Source: Anticarsia gemmatalis (taxonomy: Eukaryota; Arthropoda; Insecta; Lepidoptera; Erebidae). From it: a stretch of DNA of 64,000 nt. A program made the translations under genes and the position numbers. Positions 12,951 through 24,480 of the stretch are shown here, in pieces. The stretch covers positions 5,890,001 through 5,954,000 of the forward strand of contig NC_134763.1 in the NCBI RefSeq assembly GCF_050436995.1. The letters run 5' to 3'. Position 1 is the stretch's first letter; the number at the start of each line of letters is the position of its first letter. The notes beneath the pieces were generated by a model. That model saw only the letters and a program-made list of their open reading frames with translations, ran no database searches and was not told where the DNA came from.

Positions 12951-13440
12951 TATATGTTACTGTAAAAGCCCGAACGGTGGTAAATCCTAAGATTTTCCGG
13001 TATAACCTAAGATTTACCAACTCGCAATGGTAAAAGTCCGAACGATTCTTTTATTTCGAACTTTTACCTATATTCACTTGATGATGTCGAGATGTCGCCG
13101 GAGCCCCGCTTCGCGGGGCTCCTCCTTCTGGGTGGTTAAAAAAAAATAACCACGAAGGCTAAGGTGGGAGCTTCGCTTCGCTCGCTCCCACCTTAGCCTT
13201 CTAACCTAACCTACCCATGTCGCTTTGCCCAAAACTCCTTCTTTATAAGTATGTCACAGTATATAATTATACCGTGAAATGGTTATAAACATAGTTATGA
13301 AGAAGGATTTTTTTATATATCGTAACATAGTTTTTAAACTCTGGCTTGTTCGGACTTTTACCATTGAGAGTTGGTAAATCTTAGGTTTTACCGGAAAATC
13401 TTAGGAATTACCACAGTTCGGGCTTTTACAGTAACATATA
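12951..13440. mobile_element. 490 bp foldback element with nested GC hairpins
   Basis: Two terminal inverted repeats of 93 bp, 12951-13043 and 13348-13440, match with about four differences. The outer sequence TATATGTTAC could contain a TA or TATA target duplication. The centre carries two strong hairpins. At 13100-13122 GGAGCCCCGC pairs with GCGGGGCTCC across a 3-base loop. At 13154-13201 an 18 bp stem surrounds a TTCGCTTCGCTC loop. A weaker one (GGTGGTTA...TAACCAC) lies between them. There is no open frame. It is a non-autonomous DNA element, perhaps of the TA-target class. The superfamily is not known to me. Confidence 0.8.
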
Positions 13441-16400
13441 TATTATATTATCCGTCGCTTTTACAATTGTCATAGCGTATATATATATATATAGTCATTA
13501 CATTTAATATTTTATCTAAAGTGACACGTCAATTCACAACGTTATCAATAAATATAATATATAAAAATGTCTAAAGAAATTCACTTTTAGTAGTTGTCGT
13601 AAAATGAAATATAACACCACAAACAGATATCACCTGTCGGTCCTTGGTTTGTGGTTTCTTGAACTCGATGCCAGGGACTATAAAAGAGGCCATTTTGGGA
13701 AAGAATTCGTCTCTAACTTACTTGAGAAATTAATAGCTTTTTGGTCGCTTTCCACCACATTTGGACTCTATAAATCGTCGTAACGTGAAATTTAGACATA
13801 GATAGAAAACTGCTGTGGGCAAAGAACCTTTAGATATATTTTTTACGTTTATTTTCTTGAAATGCACATCTATGGGGCGAGAGAACATATTCTCCGAAAG
13901 ACAACCGTAAAAGTAAGTTTAGGTAATTGCTCACCTAACACAAGCAAAATATTCAACCGAGAAATTTCAGTTTTAGCAAATTAGAAACACTCAAGTGAAC
14001 AGTAAAAATTAAAATGCTTGCAAAATACACTAGTTGCCGTTCAACCCAGTTAACTCGACTGTTTTTTGCCAAATAAAATTGTACGTTGAATTGAAAATAT
14101 ATTTCAAGTATAAACCGAGCTGAACTCGGCTGACGGGGGCTCTTTGCGCTTATTCTTACGTCTAAAAAAATACGTTATTTTTAAATCACCTTGCTGAATT
14201 AAAAATTAGAGTAGGTTATAAAGTTCTAAGTCCATACACGGATTTGTTTGACTTAATCCTGTATTCGAAAAGAATAGAACGTCTTCGGTTTGAACCCACC
14301 GTACATTCCTAGAATTTTGGGACAAACAGCCGGTCTAAAAATTTCAATAGCCATCGGATTAAGTATTGTCATCCGAAGAAGGGCAATATGACACGTGTTC
14401 TGCACCTCGAGGCCAGACGCCCACTCGTCCCACTCGGCCCATGTACGTGATGTTACTGCGGTATGCGCTCTCAGCACCTTGGACATTGATCTATTGAATC
14501 ATTCCACCGATTGTGTACGGAATAATACCAGCTGTACGCCATTATGAGCCTCGTTTATACTGATTGTCCGCCGCTCCATGTATTTGTGTTATATGAGTGC
14601 ATCGACACTGTCTCATTTAAATGATTGTTGTAAGCTGATCGTAATATTATGTTTACGGATATGATAATTACGAATTGAATTACAAATTGCTTCTGCCATG
14701 CTCACCAATTTGTCTATATGAAAAATAGTGAAACTAACCTATTGACAGTTTGATTTATACAACCGGAGCCGACAAGAGAGTAGCGGCTGAAAAAAATCCG
14801 CAACAAAAATATTATAACAAACTAGCGAATCGTGAAAAAGTTAAATAAAGGCATTAATACACAATTTTATCGCTTGCCATTCAAAAGCATGTGGCGTCGG
14901 TGGACGAAAAACTAAAAATGCCCAGTTGCATTTCAAATTAACCCGGGCCGACCTTTTGGAAAGCGAATTCAAATTTTTCAGTGGACACAGTAAAAACGCT
15001 CGTGAAACAGCTAACCTCTTTGCGGGTGAGCGCGGGACGTCGCGTTTATTGGGACAATGAAATTAGCATAGTAATGAAAAATATTGGTCGGGTGTACGCC
15101 GCGGTCGCACTGCCTCCTCACCCAATTTATCACTGGTCGAGAATAAAACAAAATTACATAGTATGCGCATGTTTACAGCCAGTGTCACTAAATTAAGTGG
15201 ACGCTGTCACGCGCCGCGGTCTCATCGCCCCTCACTATTTTATTGCACCGATCGATGTCTTTTTGTGATCAACTGCCGTGACTGTGTGTGATTTATGAAT
15301 AACAACAAGCTTCGACATTGGACATCGATTCCGCGTAAACTACTTCAATTGATCGCATAAAATGAAGAATAAATAAAAATATGGTATAAGAGAGGTAAAT
15401 AAATTACTATAAAAGTAACGTAAGCATATATACCACGTCACGAATATAACATTCAACATACCTGCAGATCCGTACCGCGAAAATGATTCTACTGGGAACG
15501 CAAACAGAATATTTAAAGTTTCAAATATTCACTGCTTTTGCAAATTGTGTTTAAATCCAAACTCAAATAATATTTAGATTAGGTAAATAAGGTTTCAAAG
15601 AATATTAATGAATAATAAATATGTCTATTATTTTTATAGTTCCTTTTTCTTATATCTTGTTTAACATAAAGAATTCAGTATTCTCATTGATTCGCCTGCG
15701 TTTTACAGCGCTGTCAGATAACATTGATCATTCTGGAAATAACACTTCAATAAGATGAAGCACTTAAAGATAATTGAGCAATCACAGCGAAGTTAAAACA
15801 AGTTCAGAATGAGGCACAAAAAAACCTTTTTTTCTATTCTATGTGGATAAATTCAAGTAAAAGGTAGTAGAGTGAAGCGGTAATTAAATTTGATCTTTGC
15901 TAAAACCTTGGACGATTTAAGCGAGTCGGAAACCGAGATTGTAATTAAGATATTGAAGTAAAGCTTATGTTTAAAAACAACTTGCTATTGGGGACGTTAT
16001 TTTTTTATTGATTCTATGAGTTGGTCAACTGATTGCGAAACATTTGTTTTGCAAGAAGCCTTATTTACTTACGGAACTTTATGTATTTCAAAATTACTGC
16101 TTACGCAATAAAATAAATAGGTAATAATGAAAAAACATGGTTGACTTTGCTGTATTTCAGGTTAACAGTGTCAATAATGTTATCATTTTCATGTGTTTAA
16201 AATTAAAAACAATGAATAGGTACATAATGCTGTGTGTTTATTGTTTTAATTTTAAATTCAATAATGCCATGACTTACCTATCATATAATTATAAAATTAC
16301 TACATAATTAAATTGATTCGGCAGATTGCGTTTTGTCCATATTGCCAAACATTTCAACGCTAATATTAAAAATTCCGAATATTCTTGTAAATCTTTTTTA

Positions 16401-16444
16401 CTCGATTGTGTAACCAAACTCACAAAACTTTCGCTTTCTCTCAA
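13441..16444. other. Non-coding sequence
   Basis: Mostly unique AT-rich sequence, with a short (TA)n run near 13479-13492 and a GC-rich island at 14890-15330 listed separately. A reverse-strand 77-codon frame at 14253-14486 in a mildly GC-rich patch shows no domain, and I do not call it a gene. Confidence 0.65.
14890..15330. other. GC-rich island with Hox-like cores, possible enhancer
   Basis: A GC-rich block (CCCGGGCCG, CGCCGCGGTCGC, CGCGCCGCGG) is interspersed with TTTATTG, CAATTTATCAC, TTTATGA and ATTA cores. Such cores resemble posterior Hox and general homeodomain sites. The island is not part of any repeat seen elsewhere in the window. The 71-codon frame at 14981-15196 has no protein signature. 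It is the best regulatory candidate in the left third, but this is inferred from composition only. Confidence 0.3.
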
Positions 16445-16609
16445 ATAATTCTCTACAGTCGGTACTGTATCGAGTACCGAGAGTTTGACATTTAAAATGT
16501 ACTACCAAAATAGTTCCTACAGAGCCCGCTAGAGGCGCTGATGAAAGGTTCGTGCAAAATTTCAAGATAGCTACCCGGTTGTCGATAGTCGTACAGAATC
16601 GAGCTACAG
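16445..16609 (+). mobile_element. MITE copy 3 (CGATTCTCTAC family), near full length
   Basis: The element runs from ATAATTCTCTACAGTCGGTA through GAGAGTTTGACATTTAAAATG, the core CCCGCTAGAGGCGCTGA and CGGTTGTCGATAGTCG to the end GAATCGAGCTACAG. It lies in the opposite orientation to the copy at 8191. The diverged left terminus and the better preserved right terminus still form an inverted repeat. It is non-coding. Confidence 0.75.
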
Positions 16610-19364
16610 TAGTTTAGACTTATCAACAGTCCTTTAGTTCATATTTTATTGTAGTACTTTGTAATAGGTATTTCCTTAACACTGACCTTTGTATGGTTTA
16701 TTTATTTTTAGGAACCAAACGGCTGGAACAACAGATTTATTTCGAGTTTCGCCTTTATATGTATTATTATAATTTATTTAAGGCTCGCCCCTTGTTCGAA
16801 TTCGAATAGATTTCTAAGAACTACGGTCTACGGTCCGGCTTTGAACTATAGTCAGCTAAAACACAAAACTGAATTAGTGTAGTTTGCATTTAATTAAAAC
16901 ATTGTTTTTCCCAAAAACAGTCTTAAAAAAAACATCAATAAGCTTTTTCATTCTTATTACTGTATTATATGATGATTTTAAGGTCCCGGTTCGATTTCCA
17001 GATCGAGTACACATTTCTCGAACTATTCTAAGTCATACTTTAACGTAATGAAATAGAAGTATCGTCGTGTGTTAATAGGAACTTGAACTAATCGACGGAA
17101 AAATCATACGACGGAAAACACATAACACCGTGCACCTGACTTGCTAAATAAAATATATTCAACATTTATTGAGCTTGGCTGTTACTTAGTCGTTCTAAGT
17201 TAGCAGGACGCGAACTAAGCCATGAATAATGTAGAACTACGTAGAAATTTTAATGTATTCCGGATTTATCTATTCGTGTAAAGTACAAAGGTCCTTTGGG
17301 TGTTATAGCGAATATCCACCAAATTTAATATCGGTCAGTGTTTTGTTGCTTCAGTTTGCTCCAGTTTTCGTTCCCAATATCTATATAAATAGTAATTATA
17401 ATAGCTAATAGTTTCCTGTGTAGACTTTGGGCCATCTTTTTTTATTAAGTGAAACTTGCTTGACCTCTTTACAATATGAAGTTTTTGATTTGATACGCAA
17501 ATAAATCTATTTTTATCATGATTATGTGAACAAATACTTATTTTACACTAAATTACAATTTGTCAATAAGAACCAACCACCTTCTGGGAATTGTTATTTC
17601 CTTCAGATGATTCATCAAAAAAGTATTTTTCAAAGATGTTATGATACTGCTTCTCGTTAAAAGCTAGTAATATGTTGTGTCGTTATTCTTAGAAATTGAC
17701 TATTCTATCCGAAAGATAACAAATATCATATTAGTTTCTAATGAACGGCTAATGATACATGATTGTTATCAAATAACTGTTGTAACTCTGTGTCCGTTGA
17801 GCTCACAATTGTATTGTGGACACTACAGGCTCCGACACAGTGCATAACTTGTTGGAAAACACGAATGGGGCTTAGATAAGGTTCTCTTGACACTGGCCGA
17901 TGCCCGCAGTAGCCCTCAGGCGACCACAGGCCTGATATTGTACTGTACAGTACCTACACTCACCACACTGGATATTTATCTTATTTTGTTATGTTTTGTT
18001 CTAGAAACAAAATAAATGGATGATTTGATGATAAAACATATTTTCCATGTCAATTCTCTAATAATTATAATGCTTAAAAAAGGCATTCATTGTGCTTTAT
18101 ATTTTGCTCGGTATTGTACAGAAATGGCTATGGTATATGGCTAAACAAATCGACACCTTCGCGTTTTATAGCAATAATGGTGGAAATTGCAGGCATCCAT
18201 CGTTTCAAAAAATCTAAAATGCAAAGCATTAAATAACAATTTGCATACGTTTACAGCTAGCAATTTGTCCGCGGCTTAAGATCGCGGGTAAACATCGGAG
18301 CTCTATAATTTTACAACACACATAAAACTGTTCTAACCCTTGGCTTCTAAGGTTTTATCGAAACACGCCAGAATCAATTTGTTGAAAATCTCAAAAGTCA
18401 CGTTCTCAGAGCGGCTTCACGCATAATCCACAGATTCCTTTAATGAATGAGCTTCATAAAAGCTTTTTGGTTTATTGTAAACAAGGTAAGAATTCATTAG
18501 CCGACGCTAAAGTAACGGCGCGGCCCGCCTAGTACGTGACTCTCAGGTGATAAAACTGAAAGACGACGTTTAAGGGCCTGTCGTGGCCTTATATTATTAA
18601 ACTGAATTTTCCATCTTGCGTTTCAAGAGATTGAAATTAGACTACCTGACACTTTAGGTAGATAGTCGCCGCCTCGTGCTGTGATGACAAGCAAAAGATT
18701 AACAGTACAAAATGCTACATCTTTTTTTATGGATTTAACAAAATAATGTATCTTAGGAATGTTTCAAAAGCATAATCGATAAACACGTTTAAATATCGAT
18801 ATTCAGTTTACATTTTGTTTTATGTATCGATGAATGTTAAGCCATACCACCATAATATATTTTAATACCTAATGTGTAACATTGCTTATTTTCAGTCCTG
18901 CTAGCGCAGCATCTTTGAAAAACTGCCACATTGGTAGAATACAACATAGTAGAATGTACGTGAGAGCTCCCGTTACACCACACACAGGCTATTTAGTCCC
19001 AGAGCTCAGAGGCGACGTGGCGTGCGACACGACAATCACTCGCCAGAAACTATTTAAAGAATTGTTCCTTCAAAGCTGGCCCTCTCTCATAAATAAACCG
19101 GTAATCTTTTCCGCCTCGCTCAAATTGAATTTATAGTCAACAAAGCTGTTTCGTAGAGACCGCGAAAAGATAAACTGAGATTTGCCAGAGAGCAATTAAA
19201 ACTTTACCTTAGAACTAACTTCGTTAGCTGGCTAGTGTTTCCGAGGAGGGATTATAAACGCAGTCAAGAAATATGTCTGCCTTTACTTTTGAAGGCGCAG
19301 TGTGGATCGGAGCGACCGACTGGTAAATTAAAGCGGAGACTTATAACACTAATGAAAGTGTCTC
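16610..19364. other. Non-coding sequence
   Basis: AT-rich unique sequence. At 16981-17015 a B-box-like CGGTTCGATTTCC resembles fragments of tRNA-related repeats, but no tRNA fold surrounds it. An intron-acceptor-like TTATTTTCAG ends at 18895, ahead of an open frame to 19136. I treat that only as a weak exon candidate. Confidence 0.6.
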
Positions 19365-20004
19365 ATCTGGGGGCACGGAAGTGCCCCCGCAAGTCGAGCA
19401 AAAAAAAGCGGCACGGCCGTACCATCCTTTTCTCGAAGCAATTCGGGCTATTTTTGACACCCCTATAATTTCGTTGTGGATAAAACAAGAAGCCTGAATT
19501 TGCAGCAACTAATCAGTCATTGTATAAACACGGTATATTTAAAATTTCAGTCAATTTGAACCAGTAGTTTAAGAATAACAACTTGTTAAAGTTTCTGAAT
19601 TTTGTCACTCACTGATTCACTGACTCACTGACTCACCGATCATCAAAAGTATAAGGTACTTCTAGCAGACATAGAAGCTTCAAATTTAGAATACAAATAG
19701 GGTTTAGTGTCTTAATCATGGGAAAATTCAAATATTTTCTAATTTCGGTCCAGTTCTAAATACATTAACTGCATAAATAACTTGTAATCCGATATAATGT
19801 ATAGGATTACAAGGTTACATTTGCAGTTAGTAAATCATTATCACTGTAGTAATAGAAAATAATAATAATAATAGGTCTAGATGGGTACCTACTATATGAG
19901 GCATAACTTAAGGGTGTTTAGCCCATGAAACTGAACAACATTCATAGGAAAAGATGTTGAATTATGGAAAAAAACGTGTTTCCATACAAATTGGACTTAT
20001 GTTC
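19365..20004 (+). mobile_element. Foldback family, copy A1 (3'-truncated)
   Basis: The copy starts with the family terminus ATCTGGGGGCACGG. Bases 19369-19376 and 19381-19388 (GGGGGCAC / GTGCCCCC) form a hairpin with a GGAA loop. It continues through the TGACTCAC tandem at 19606-19640 and the conserved body to GACTTATGTTC, then stops before the foldback module present in the complete copies. There is no coding capacity. The complete relatives are 25089-26250 and 57800-58957. I cannot assign the superfamily. The terminal hairpin, internal microsatellite and absence of target duplications are compatible with a Helentron-associated element. Confidence 0.75.
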
Positions 20005-20195
20005 CTAGAGAAAGGTTGTTCAGTTGCCTGGGTTGAACAGACCCTTCTCGTGTCCCTTGTATGTATTATGTAAAGATTACGAAAATCACACGATTGGACA
20101 TCTCTTTAAGTACCAAAATCTAAAAAATAAATATACCAAATTGGTCGAAAATACCACGATGAAAGAAAGAACACTAATAATAAGTATATTACTAT
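20005..20195. other. Short unassigned spacer between transposons
   Basis: This sequence separates the foldback-family copy A1 from a Helitron-like copy. It contains GTTGTTCAGTTGCC and a 109-codon open frame that runs into the neighbouring repeat, so the frame is not a gene. Its origin is not recognised. Confidence 0.45.
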
Positions 20196-20601
20196 ATTCC
20201 ACCCGCGACTTTGTCGGAGTCAAAAGGTTTTGCCGTAGTTTAAAGTATCCTATGTGGGGATCTAGATTAATTTCAGTTCAATCAGTCGAAAATCCTAAAA
20301 GATTTCTACAACTTTCACACCTATTTTATCCCCTTAAAGGTGAAATTTGTTAAAATCCTTTCTTTGCGGACACCTACGTCATAGTAGCTTTATGCATGCG
20401 AGACTCAGTCCAATCGGTTTAAAATTTACAAAGTTCTATACAAATTTTAATTCCCTATTTTATCCCTTGAGGGATGAAATCTATTAAAATCCTTTCTTAG
20501 GGGATACTAACGTCATTGTAGCTCTTTGCATGCAAAGTCTCAGCCCGATCGGTCTAAAATCTAGGTCAGTCAAACACCTTTGAGTTTTATATATTTATAG
20601 A
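20196..20601 (-). mobile_element. Second Helitron-like family with tandem monomers
   Basis: On the reverse strand this element starts TCTATAAATATATAAAACTC next to an A. At the other end it carries the CCCGCGACTTTGTC block, related to the reverse complement of the Helitron tail GAAGTTGCGCGGGTC. The CTAG end itself has decayed. Inside are two related monomers of about 134 bp, beginning CTATTTTATCCC at 20321 and CTATTTTATCCC at 20455, each with AAAATCCTTTCTT and TGCATGC. This is a widespread lepidopteran repeat type and is non-coding. Confidence 0.65.
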
Positions 20602-20699
20602 TAAATTTATTAATTTAAAAACAAGTTTGATTAATTTAAAAAAGATTGAGTATCTATTGTCGAGTCTGGCTTGAAATATTTACTCGAGATTAAAAATTC

Positions 20700-21509
20700 G
20701 ATTCTATTTTCGGTTTAGTTTTTTAAATACACTAACTGCAACAATAACTTTCTAATCTCTTATAAATGTATAAGATTATACAAAGTTACATTTGCAGTTA
20801 ATGAATCATTATTACTGTAGAAAATAATAAATAATAGGTGTAGATAGGTACCTACTATATGAGGCATAACGGGACGGGATATAGGGTGGCTAAGGGTGTT
20901 TAGCCCATGAAACTAAACGACATTCCCATAGGAAAATATGTTGAATTATAAGAAAAAACGTATTTCCATACAAATTGGACTTATGTTCGTTCTACAAAAA
21001 GAAGTGAGATGCCACCAAAAACATTCTGTAAAATCCTCAAGTCTCGCAGCTCAGTCTTTCTGGCGTAAAAAGTGGTGAGATCTATACAATACCAAGTCGA
21101 TTAATCTATTTCGTCTCTACTTAAAGGACCTGCTGTCTTAAGTTATAACATATGTTATTATCACGCCAGTATTAAAAATATTTTACGTTTAAAACAAATA
21201 GATCGACTTGGTCATTGCATGAAAACACAAATTCGCCATTAAAATTTCGGGAGCATTTAACTTCTCGTCGTGCTGTGTAGTGTAATACATACAAATCATG
21301 CGATTGCCAGGTCGATCTATTTGTTTTAAACGTAAAATATTTTTAATACTGGCGTGATAATAACATATGTTATAACTTAAGACAGCAGGTCCTTTAAGTA
21401 GAGACGAAATAGATTAATCGACTTGGTATTGTATAGATCTCACCACTTTTTACGCCAGAAAGACTGAGCTGCGAGACTTGAGGATTTTACAGAATGTTTT
21501 TGGTGGCAT
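20700..21509 (+). mobile_element. Foldback family, copy A2 (5'-truncated)
   Basis: The match begins around TTTCGGTTTAGTTTT, in the middle of the family body, and continues to the 3' terminus GGTGGCAT at 21509. It therefore overlaps copy A1 in content rather than being its missing half. The two could be a former tandem pair that was later interrupted. Its foldback module at 21009-21509 is the longest and cleanest in the window. It contains an extra block, AGCTCAGTCTTTCTGG, on both arms that the other copies lack. Confidence 0.75.
21009..21509. repeat. Foldback module with near-perfect 213 bp arms
   Basis: Arms 21009-21221 and 21297-21509 are reverse complements. By eye they are identical over roughly the first 199 bp from ATGCCACCAAAAAC, and differ only in the innermost 14 bp. 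A 75 bp spacer separates them. Transcription through it would give a long double-stranded hairpin RNA. Compare 25780-26250 and 57800-58272. Confidence 0.9.
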
Positions 21510-21888
21510 GTAAATTTACACCCACATAGACGACTCCTAACAGTCCTCAAGTTTAAGCATCAAATTAAGCACATTGAGATCGCTCTTCCGGGAAATGTCT
21601 ATTTTAAATAATTCTTTAGATCGTTACGAACGAAATCCTTCTGGATAATATTTTATAAGTAGCATGCATGAGTAAATATCGACAGCAACAACGCATAAGG
21701 TCGTATACAAAATAAAGCAAGTTTACAGTACGGGCGTTTAAAGTTTACTTTTATCATAACTTAAAAAAGTGTAAGAAAATTTCATTATAATGACGCTTAT
21801 AATTAGTGGTACCCACATATCATCTTTATACAAACAGCATTGGTAGAAAATGAATTGTAATTAATGTAAAAATACTGAAATTATATAC

Positions 21889-24480
21889 TTACGACTATAT
21901 GCGTAGGGATACAAGTATTATATTATAGAGTTACGACGAGTTACGACGATATGCGTAGACCAAAGTTGTCTTACCTTCAAGTTACGTCGGGTTACTACCT
22001 TATGCGTGGCTAGAAATTTACATACCGGAAAGATGCAAACTTTTACGACGTTAGTCGTGGTACTTAAACATATTAAAAAAAAACATTTTTTTATTGTTTC
22101 AAATCAACTTTATCATTAATTCACAATTACCAACCGAAATATGAAGGGTAAGTCATAATATTAAGTTTTAGACCTGAGTCATAATTTGAGGTAGATAACT
22201 TTAACATTGAATAACATAATCAGCCAAAGGAATCCTAAGTATTATTATATTATATCAGACAATAAATCACTCGTATCATGGTTATAAAAGATAAAAATAT
22301 TTTTTGGACGACAACTTTAAGCTATTTTCCACTAACATAAAAATAACAGTTTTGCTTAAATATAATCAGTCTTTAATTATTATTTATTTTGGACTTATCT
22401 AATAATCAGTCAAAATTATGCCTTCAGCTTTATGTGCACTCAGTGCTTTACAATTAAAATTAAAAAAATGATTTTAAATATGTTAACGTTACCAGGCTTT
22501 AGATTTATATGATCTTCAAAAGATCGTTATAACTTCAAAAGATATGTTTACCAAATGCTGTAATGGCGTCTCGATCAAGCAGCTCTCAGAGTTGGTTACA
22601 TCTGCTCTAGCGGCTGCTTAAGCTGTACAAAGGCTCTAGTGTTTGCTGTTGTAGACATCAAGGTTTTGCAGTTGTGGCATAGGAGTGCTTCAATATAACT
22701 GTTTTGGTCGCATCCTAGCGTTTTACTTGTACTTTTAGGGGTCAGTCGTTGAATATTAAAATAGTTTGAAAGTCAATTTATAGTATGATTCTTTGAAAAC
22801 AGTTGACAGACTGAACCACCACTTCACCTACATATGTAAATATTAAATATAATAACTTTGAGCTCTATTATAAAGGTATATTACTCGGTTATAAATGTAT
22901 AGTTACAAGAGCGATAGTTCATGCTATTAAAACGCTTTGGGTGCTTTAACATAATTTTGTAATCCCTGTGGCTGTAAAAATGTTTCGAATGATATCTTAT
23001 ATATTAATTGGCCGTACAGAAGCCATATAAATATCTGATATAACGCTCAAGGCACTATTAAAGACCTAAGCAACTCTTTTATAGATGAGTAATACACTAG
23101 CCCTGAAAAAAATTGTTATATAACCTAGGGCATTACAAAAAGCTTAGTTACGCTCTTAAACGCTATAGAAGCAACGCATAACTCCGTTTAAACTCCTTTA
23201 TCTCCTAAAGTACCCTTATACATTTAGCAGTGTTATAGAAGACTCCATTAACTCTTTTATTCTTCCCTAGGCTATCTAGCGACGCATGTTACATACTCAT
23301 ATATCACTATAAGTCATCTGGTTCCTACTAAACGGCTACTGTCCCGCCTAGCTGTTAAAGGGTTTTTTAAATAGCTAGTATACAACTTATAGAAAATTGT
23401 ACAGCATTTGAACGACTCTTATGTAACTATCAGGCTGTATAACGACTGTATAAGCAGCTTGTGTGCTAGTTGGGTTGTATTACATCTTGAACTGAGCGAG
23501 TATTATGTAAATCATTTAATGCCAATCGTACCTCTTGGGAACTTTTCCTGGCATCATTACAATTACCGCGATATCTCGACCATTGACTCGTACAAATTCC
23601 AATTATTACCGGATTTACCTTGGACAGGTTCTATAAAATAATAATAACAATTCAATAACCACTACAGCAAATAAAAATGGTTCAAAATATTAAATTTATT
23701 CATAATTTTAGCAAATACATAGTGTCATAAAGTCTTATTTAATATATAGTTCGATTCATAACGTCGTATGTTCTAGATACGACTATTGTTACTGAGATTT
23801 GGTTATTTCATAACGACGCATACAGAGGTAAGTATTAGTTACGACCCCTAACTTTCAGAAATGAACAACGCATAACGTCGTTACTATAATGTTACGACGT
23901 TATGCGCGGGACTAGCTTAAAATTATAAATATCAAAAGAACTACTTAAACGTTAGAAAATATCTAATTTAACAACTTTGTATTGCGTTATCATTTAGAGT
24001 GTTTCATAATTAAACAATCAAATATCAACCAAAACTTACCGATTCGACGGGATTCATTTGAGGTTATGTTGTTATTGTCATTAAGTGCTAATTTTAAAAT
24101 TCTTGATGATCGTAGGTTGTTCATTTTGATTATATATAATAATAATAGATATTACAACATAAATCACAACAAAGTTCTTATTGTTTACTTATTTACTTAA
24201 AATACTTTATCGCACGCGCCGTCAGTGACATACGACGGCGGTAACTGACTGTGATTGGTCAGGCGCAAACCAATAACGTAACGCATATCGTCGTACATCG
24301 AAATGCTACCGTATGCGCGGTAACTTTCAAAATATACGACCATATGCGTTAATGAAACTCGTTAATTAAAAGTAATTTTACTATTCTGATTTCAGGAATC
24401 TGTTAAACTCATACCCGTCATTACGATAGTATAAAAATTGGATTTTCGATGAAAATGGTGTTCCGACCTTATGCGTGGTT
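21889..24480. mobile_element. Candidate transposon bounded by TTACGACnTTATGCGTGG clusters
   Basis: A motif close to TTACGACSTTATGCGTGG recurs at 21889, 21941, 21991, 22043, 23892, 24306, 24333 and 24461 on the plus strand. It occurs inverted near 23757, 23807, 23869 and 24278. The copies cluster at the two ends of a 2.6 kb stretch. At 23869-23906 two copies face each other as a 16 bp inverted repeat with one mismatch. Clusters of a subterminal motif in both orientations are typical of transposase-binding regions in hAT, P and CACTA elements. No transposase frame is present, so it would be non-autonomous. The exact ends and target duplication are not resolved. Confidence 0.45.

Noticed and set aside
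13201..13216. CTAACCTAACCTACCC as an internal telomere repeat
   Set aside because: Only two to three units inside a foldback element. Too few to indicate a telomeric insertion.
16975..17025. B-box-like CGGTTCGATTTCC suggesting a tRNA gene
   Set aside because: No A box at the right distance and no cloverleaf stems. More likely a fragment of a tRNA-related or LINE repeat.
20024..20353. 109-codon open frame, plus strand
   Set aside because: It lies partly within a Helitron-like repeat that is non-coding on this strand.
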